Under the pieces are notes generated by a model, which did not search any database, was not told where the DNA came from, and worked only from the letters and a program-made list of their open reading frames with translations. A stretch of 64,000 nucleotides of DNA from Ancylobacter crimeensis (GTDB taxonomy: Bacteria > Pseudomonadota > Alphaproteobacteria > Rhizobiales > Xanthobacteraceae), in contig NZ_JALKCH010000016.1 in assembly GCF_023016805.1 (NCBI RefSeq), forward strand, positions 22,989 to 86,988, given 5' to 3'. The position numbers and the translations under genes are program-made. Shown here one piece after another: positions 59,807 to 64,000 of this stretch (within the stretch, counting starts at the first letter, position 1; each line of letters begins with the position of its first letter).

Positions 59807-60808
59807 ATGCCGCCCATTCCGCCGTCCGCCCCGTCCTCGCTCACCTCAAAGCTGCGCCCGCTGGACCTCGGCGGCACCGCCGTCGCCGCGCATTTCCTCG
59901 GGAGCGCCGCGCTGTTCGCGACCGGCAGCGGCACGATCCTGCTGGTCGACGGCGAGGAGGAGCGGCGCATCGCGGCGCATAAGGGCGCGATCCTCTCCGT
60001 TTCCGGCGATGCCCGCCGCCTGCTGACCGGCGGCGATGACGGCCGGGTGGTGGCGACGCTGGGCGACGGGGCGAGCGAAACCCTTGCCGAGCAGAAGGGC
60101 CGCTGGGTCGATGCCGTGGCGAACGGGCCGGACGGCTCCTTTGCCTGGTCCACCGGCAAGACCGCCCGGTTCCAGCCGAAGAAGGGCGAGGCGAAGACGC
60201 TCGATCTGCCCTCCTCGGTCGGCGGCCTCGCCTTCGCGCCGAAGGGCACCCGCATCGCCGTCGCCCACTATAACGGCGTGTCGCTCTGGTTCCCCAATGC
60301 GGTGGCCAAGCCCGAATTCCTGGAATGGAAGGGCTCGCATCGCGGGGTGATCTGGCACCCCGAGGCGCGCTTCCTCGTCACCACCATGCAGGAGCCGGCG
60401 CTCCATGGCTGGCGGCTGCCGGAAGGCGCCCATATGCGGATGAGCGGCTATCCTTCGCGGGTCCGCTCCATGGCCTTCACCGCCGGCGGGCGTCATCTCG
60501 CCACCTCCGGCTCGACCGAGGCGATCCTCTGGCCGTTCATGACCAAGGAAGGCCCGATGGGCAAGCAACCTACCATGGTCGGCCAGCGCGATGTGCGTGT
60601 TTCCGCGGTGGCGTGCCATCCGAAGGAGGAGATCGTGGCCTGCGGCTATGAGGACGGCATGGTGCTGCTCATCCGTATTTCCGACGGCGCCGAGATCCTG
60701 CTCCGCGCGCCGGCCGGCAGCCCGGTGACGGCGCTGGCCTGGCGCGGCGATGGCGGGGCGCTCGCCATGGGCACCGAGGACGGGAAAGGCGGCCTCACGC
60801 TGCTCTGA
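59807..60808 (+). CDS. WD40 repeat beta-propeller protein
   Basis: A 333-residue protein without a signal peptide, made of repeated WD40-like blades, for example HKGAILSVSGDARRLLTGGDDGRVVAT and PKEEIVACGYEDGMVLLIRI. It probably forms a seven-blade cytoplasmic propeller that scaffolds protein contacts. I recall WD40 genes placed next to cobW/znu loci in Rhizobiales, so a zinc-related role is possible. GGGGAGTCTCC precedes the ATG at 59807. It is unlike AztD, which is exported. Confidence 0.85.
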   Translation: MPPIPPSAPSSLTSKLRPLDLGGTAVAAHFLGSAALFATGSGTILLVDGEEERRIAAHKGAILSVSGDARRLLTGGDDGRVVATLGDGASETLAEQKGRWVDAVANGPDGSFAWSTGKTARFQPKKGEAKTLDLPSSVGGLAFAPKGTRIAVAHYNGVSLWFPNAVAKPEFLEWKGSHRGVIWHPEARFLVTTMQEPALHGWRLPEGAHMRMSGYPSRVRSMAFTAGGRHLATSGSTEAILWPFMTKEGPMGKQPTMVGQRDVRVSAVACHPKEEIVACGYEDGMVLLIRISDGAEILLRAPAGSPVTALAWRGDGGALAMGTEDGKGGLTLL

Positions 60809-60879
60809 AGCGCGGCGCGATCGCGGCTCTTCACCTTGTCAGACAGCAGGCTGGGGAGGCGATTGATCCTCCCCCGCTC

Positions 60880-61857
60880 TCAGAAATAGAGGCGCTCGCT
60901 CGCCATGTAACCGGTGAGCAAAGCGAGGCCGAAGGCGATGAGCAGCAGCGCGGCGCCGAATTCCACGCCACGCAGCAGCACCGCCCCGGCGCCCGGCCGA
61001 CTGGCCGCGAGGCGCACGGCGATGCGTTTTCCGAACACCGCGAGGGCGGCGGTGGCGCTGACCGTGAGCGCGGTGCCGAGACCCATCAGCAGGGTCGAGG
61101 CCGCGCCGACCCAGAAGATGCCCTGGGCCAGCGCGAAAACCAGCACCAGCACCGCCCCGGTGCAGGGGCGCAGGCCGATGGAGAGCACCGCCGCGCTCCA
61201 TTCCGCCCAGCCGTCGCGCTTCGGAAGCTGGTCCGGTCCGGGTATGTGGACATGGCCCTCGCAGCCGCAATCGGCGCCGTGCACATGATCGGGCGTGCCG
61301 CGCCCGGCGGCGAGGAGCGCCCGGCCCCGCGACCAGGCGAGGCGCAGGCCCATCACGATGATGAGCGCATAGGCGCCGATCTCGATGAGGGAGACGGCCC
61401 GTTGCATGGTGGCGGCGGTGGCGCCCAGCAGCAGCGCGAACAGTCCCGCCACCACGATCGCGGTGAGCGACTGCACCAGCGCGCTGGCGAAGGCCAGCAC
61501 CGTGCCGCGCTTCAGCGTCGCCTCATTGGCGAGCAGATAGGACGAGATCACCGCCTTGCCGTGACCGGGTCCCGCCGCATGGAACACGCCATAGGCGAAC
61601 GAGATGCCGCCGAGGGTGGCGAACGCGCTGCCGTCGCTCTTCGCCTGCCGGACGGCTGCCGTGAGCAGGCGATAGAACTCGGCCTGCTTGGCGAGGATGA
61701 AGCCGGTGAGGCCGTCGGGCCCGGGCAGCGGCGCGGCGCCAACGCCGAAGGGCGTGGCGGCGTGGGCGAGGTCAGGATGCGTCAACACCGCAGCCATCCC
61801 GACGCATACCGCCAGCGCCAAGGCACGCGTGGCGCCGGCACGCCGGGGCAGGCTCAC
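60880..61857 (-). CDS. NicO/RcnA family nickel/cobalt-type transporter
   Basis: A 325-residue membrane protein with a cleavable N-terminus (CVGMAAVLTHPDLAHAAT) and about six membrane segments. Family motifs are FHAAGPGHGKAVISSYLL and LSIGLRPCTGAVLVLVFAL. A His/Cys loop (HVHGADCGCEGHVH) lies between them. NicO proteins move Ni, Co or related metals; the direction is not certain. The GTG start at 61857 is coupled to the DUF1007 stop (GTGA). With DUF1007 it forms a known two-gene pairing in alphaproteobacteria. Confidence 0.88.
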   Translation of the reverse strand: MSLPRRAGATRALALAVCVGMAAVLTHPDLAHAATPFGVGAAPLPGPDGLTGFILAKQAEFYRLLTAAVRQAKSDGSAFATLGGISFAYGVFHAAGPGHGKAVISSYLLANEATLKRGTVLAFASALVQSLTAIVVAGLFALLLGATAATMQRAVSLIEIGAYALIIVMGLRLAWSRGRALLAAGRGTPDHVHGADCGCEGHVHIPGPDQLPKRDGWAEWSAAVLSIGLRPCTGAVLVLVFALAQGIFWVGAASTLLMGLGTALTVSATAALAVFGKRIAVRLAASRPGAGAVLLRGVEFGAALLLIAFGLALLTGYMASERLYF

Positions 61858-62486
61858 GGGCAGACCACCGTGGTGCGGTTGGCGAATTGCGAGCCGAAGC
61901 TGCTCGACGAGGTGAGAGCGGTGAAGAAGGATTCCGACAGTGTTGTGGTGGCGCCGAGCGCCGGATCGGGCCGGTGCAGGTCGATCGTGCATGTCGCGGG
62001 CGCGCCGGCGAGCTTCACCGGGTCGGTGTCGGCCAGCGCGAAGGCGACGAAATAGGTGGGGTCGTAGACGTCGATGGTCATCGTCCCCGCCGCGGCTGGA
62101 GGCTTCTGGAACGGCAGGGTGAAGTGCAGCGTCAGGGCCGTGCCGTCATAGGTCAGATAGTAATCCTTCGGCGGCAGGAAGGGAATTTTTTCCTTTCCCC
62201 GTTTCGCATAGGTGAAGTAGTCGAACTCCTTCAGCGAATCGACATTCACCTGGGCGAGATCCTTGAGCGTCTTCTCGCTGGGCTTGCCGTCCGGGCCGGT
62301 TTCCAGTCCCTGCAGGGCGAAGGTCGAGAAGCCCTCGTCGAAGGTCCAGTCATGCTTCACGCCGCGGACCGTGCCGTCGGGGGCGTAGTCGATCTCCGTC
62401 GTCACGCTGACCCAGACATGAGGATGGGCAAGGGCCGGGCCGGCACAGGCGAGCAGCAGGAGCACCGCGAGCAGGGGTTTCAGCAA
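61854..62486 (-). CDS. DUF1007 family periplasmic protein
   Basis: A protein of about 210 residues with a signal peptide (LLKPLLAVLLLLACAGPALA) and mature start HPHVWVSV, the hallmark of DUF1007: a metal-binding-like His-x-His right after cleavage. The later DWTFDEGFS and FPLPF-like segments fit the family. GGGAGTGCCGCC upstream favours a TTG start at 62486; a longer frame to 62552 is possible. It probably delivers metal to or from the coupled NicO transporter. Confidence 0.83.
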   Translation of the reverse strand: MLKPLLAVLLLLACAGPALAHPHVWVSVTTEIDYAPDGTVRGVKHDWTFDEGFSTFALQGLETGPDGKPSEKTLKDLAQVNVDSLKEFDYFTYAKRGKEKIPFLPPKDYYLTYDGTALTLHFTLPFQKPPAAAGTMTIDVYDPTYFVAFALADTDPVKLAGAPATCTIDLHRPDPALGATTTLSESFFTALTSSSSFGSQFANRTTVVCP

Positions 62487-62552
62487 GGCGGCACTCCCGT
62501 TGAGACGATGGTGCGATGCTGGGCGCCAAGTTCGGCGAAAGGACGGCTGCAC

Positions 62553-62580
62553 GAAAAAGGCGCCTCGCGGCGCCTTTTTC
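62553..62580. terminator. Bidirectional intrinsic terminator
   Basis: GAAAAAGGCGCC (62553-62564) and GGCGCCTTTTTC (62569-62580) form a perfect 12-bp stem with a TCGC loop and A/T tracts on both sides. It lies 22 bases past the asd stop and ends asd transcription on the minus strand. Confidence 0.85.
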
Positions 62581-62601
62581 TCATCGTTTCGTGACCGCGG
62601 C

Positions 62602-63636
62602 TCAGGCCGCCTTCTTCTTCGGCGCCAGCAGCTTGCGGTTCACCAGCACCTCGGCGATCTGGATCGCGTTGAGCGCGGCGCCCTTGCGCAGATTGTCCGA
62701 CACGCACCAGAAGGAGAGGCCGTTCTCCACCGTGGCGTCCTCGCGGATGCGGGACACATAGGTGGCGTCCTCGCCGGCCGCCTCATAGGGCGTGATGTAG
62801 CCGCCGGGCTCGCGCTTGTCGACGACCAGCACGCCCGGCGCGTTGCGCAGCGCGGAGGTGGCCTCCTCGACCGTGATCGGCTTCTCGAACTCGACATTCA
62901 CCGCCTCGGAATGAGAGATGAACACCGGCACGCGAACCGCGGTGCAGGTCAGCTTGATCTTGGGGTCGAGGATCTTCTTGGTCTCGGCCATCACCTTCCA
63001 TTCTTCCTTAGTGTAGCCGTCTTCCATGAAGACGTCGATCTGCGGAATCACGTTGAAGGCGATGCGCTTGGGGAACTTCTTCGCTTCCACCGGATCGGAG
63101 ACGAACACCGCCCGGGTCTGCGAGAACAGCTCGTCCATCGCGTCCTTGCCGGCGCCGGACACCGACTGGTAGGTGGCGACGACCACGCGCTTGATGGTGG
63201 CGAGGTCGTGGAGCGGCTTCAGCGCCACCACGAGCTGCGCGGTCGAGCAGTTCGGGTTGGCGATGATGTTCTTCCGGGTGAAGCCCTTCACGGCATCCGC
63301 GTTCACTTCCGGCACGATCAGCGGCACGTCGGAATCGTAACGGAAGGCCGAGGAGTTATCGATCACCACGCAGCCCTGCGCGCCGATGCGCGGGGACCAT
63401 TCCTTCGACACATCGCCGCCCGCCGACATGAGGCAGATGTCGGTGTCGGAAAAGTCGTAATGCTCAAGAGCTTTGACTTTGAGGGTCTTGTCGCCGAACG
63501 AGACTTCCGTGCCCATCGAACGACGGGAGGCGAGCGCGACGACCTCGTCCGCGGGAAACCCGCGTTCGGCGAGGATATCGAGCATTTCACGGCCCACATT
63601 GCCTGTGGCGCCGACGACGGCGACCTTGTAGCCCAT
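62602..63636 (-). CDS. asd: Aspartate-semialdehyde dehydrogenase
   Basis: A 344-residue NADPH-dependent enzyme that makes aspartate semialdehyde for lysine, threonine, methionine and diaminopimelate. The N-terminal cofactor motif is VVGATGNVGREML; the catalytic cysteine is Cys130 in NPNCSTAQ; SVSGAGKDAMDEL and the late histidine region SHSEAVNVEFE complete the family pattern. GAGAGAAGAATG surrounds the start at 63636. It is a housekeeping gene and appears intact. Confidence 0.95.
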   Translation of the reverse strand: MGYKVAVVGATGNVGREMLDILAERGFPADEVVALASRRSMGTEVSFGDKTLKVKALEHYDFSDTDICLMSAGGDVSKEWSPRIGAQGCVVIDNSSAFRYDSDVPLIVPEVNADAVKGFTRKNIIANPNCSTAQLVVALKPLHDLATIKRVVVATYQSVSGAGKDAMDELFSQTRAVFVSDPVEAKKFPKRIAFNVIPQIDVFMEDGYTKEEWKVMAETKKILDPKIKLTCTAVRVPVFISHSEAVNVEFEKPITVEEATSALRNAPGVLVVDKREPGGYITPYEAAGEDATYVSRIREDATVENGLSFWCVSDNLRKGAALNAIQIAEVLVNRKLLAPKKKAA

Positions 63637-64000
63637 TCTTCTCTCCTGAGAGCCCCGCCATTCACAAGCTGGGGCGAGGGCGGGCTTTTACGCCGAAAGG
63701 CGAAGAAGGGCAAGGCTTCGCGCCGGAGTGCGCCCTTTGCCGCCTCGCACGCCGCCCCGCTCCGTCGTCGTTCGGTCCCTTCCCGCGGTCATGCCGCTGT
63801 GGGCGCAGTGGCTCTGCGAGACGATGCCGCTGATGCATGGTCCGCGGCATCATGCTGAAAGGCGCCGACGCCGACCGCGCGATCCGCGCACCTGCTCACG
63901 CCCCCCAACACCTTCATCCCCGCGCCGTTTCCGGCCGGGGTTGCGGATCGGAGGTCCAGCCGCCTTCGGGAGGGAAGGCATGCGGGGCACCGGGCCGGAT
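63637..64000. other. Region upstream of asd with no supported gene
   Basis: A 364-base stretch to the window end. It should carry the asd promoter. Open frames here lack ribosome-binding sites and family features. I see no tRNA or clear regulatory motif. Confidence 0.5.

Noticed and set aside
59807..60808. AztD-type periplasmic zinc chaperone
   Set aside because: The WD40 protein has no signal peptide and starts with a Pro/Ser-rich cytoplasmic N-terminus, so export is unlikely.
1..64000. MHPC oxygenase, 4-pyridoxolactonase or other late vitamin B6 pathway I enzymes
   Set aside because: I looked for an aromatic FAD hydroxylase of about 380 residues and a metallo-beta-lactamase fold lactonase; none of the supported genes has their motifs.
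1..64000. CRISPR arrays, tRNA/rRNA genes, prophage
   Set aside because: No regularly spaced repeats, cloverleaf-like sequences or phage structural genes were noticed by eye; a dedicated scan could still find a weak case.

Overview
The window is GC-rich DNA with dense genes, many four-base ATGA/GTGA stop-start overlaps and strong ribosome-binding sites. The gene set (map-radC, ppa, asd, a znu-cobW locus, Rhizobiales-type intergenic palindromes) points to an alphaproteobacterium of the Hyphomicrobiales (Rhizobiales), perhaps Xanthobacteraceae-like. The family placement is inference from gene content, not a computed result. I saw no rRNA, tRNA, CRISPR array, prophage or insertion sequence.

Layout. 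0-1.7 kb: the end of map, radC and a degenerate peptide deformylase-like gene. 1.8-7.6 kb: an esterase, an EamA exporter and a RidA / Asp-Glu-racemase-like / DadA operon divergent from a GntR regulator. 7.8-17 kb: a catabolic block with a beta-hydroxyacid dehydrogenase, a crotonase, an alpha/beta hydrolase, a GntR regulator, a carboxymuconolactone decarboxylase family protein, and an operon HpaB-type monooxygenase > amidase > amidase > NicX-type 2,5-dihydroxypyridine dioxygenase. 18-23 kb: a BMP-family ABC importer. 22.8-31 kb: a vitamin B6 block with pyridoxamine-pyruvate transaminase, a GntR regulator, pyridoxine 4-oxidase, a ProC-like dehydrogenase, a LysR regulator, two luciferase-like (LLM) monooxygenases and an SDR. 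32-39.4 kb: a complete Liv-type ABC importer co-transcribed with a flavin reductase, an SDR and a VOC protein. 39.5-44 kb: an Inh-like periplasmic protein, a 2-hydroxyacid dehydrogenase, a second EamA exporter, an SRPBCC protein, MarR and a flavodoxin-fold oxidoreductase. 44.5-50 kb: an NMT1/SsuABC-type importer with an amidohydrolase and an FAD oxidase. 50.2-54.5 kb: RidA, a creatininase-family hydrolase, an Ldh2-type dehydrogenase, a TAXI binding protein and a phosphoribosyltransferase. 54.7-62.6 kb: ppa, then a zinc locus (putative Zur operator, small membrane protein, znuCBA, CobW GTPase, WD40 protein, NicO exporter, DUF1007). 62.6-63.6 kb: asd.

How it may work together. The centre reads as an N-heterocycle catabolic region. 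Two genes match the first enzymes of vitamin B6 breakdown down to active-site residues: PPAT (Lys196/Arg335/Arg344) and pyridoxine 4-oxidase (His447/Pro491). Another matches the ring-cleaving NicX (His265/His318/Asp320). The known later enzymes of B6 pathway I (pyridoxolactonase, the MHPC oxygenase, the acetamidomethylene-succinate hydrolase) were not seen. Hydroxylating a B6-derived 3-hydroxypyridine at C6 would give a substituted 2,5-dihydroxypyridine, which is the NicX substrate class. I therefore propose, as inference only, that the HpaB/LLM oxygenases, flavin reductase, NicX and the two amidases could form an alternative B6 ring-degradation route. The other reading is two separate pathways (B6 and hydroxypyridine/nicotinate) that happen to be adjacent.
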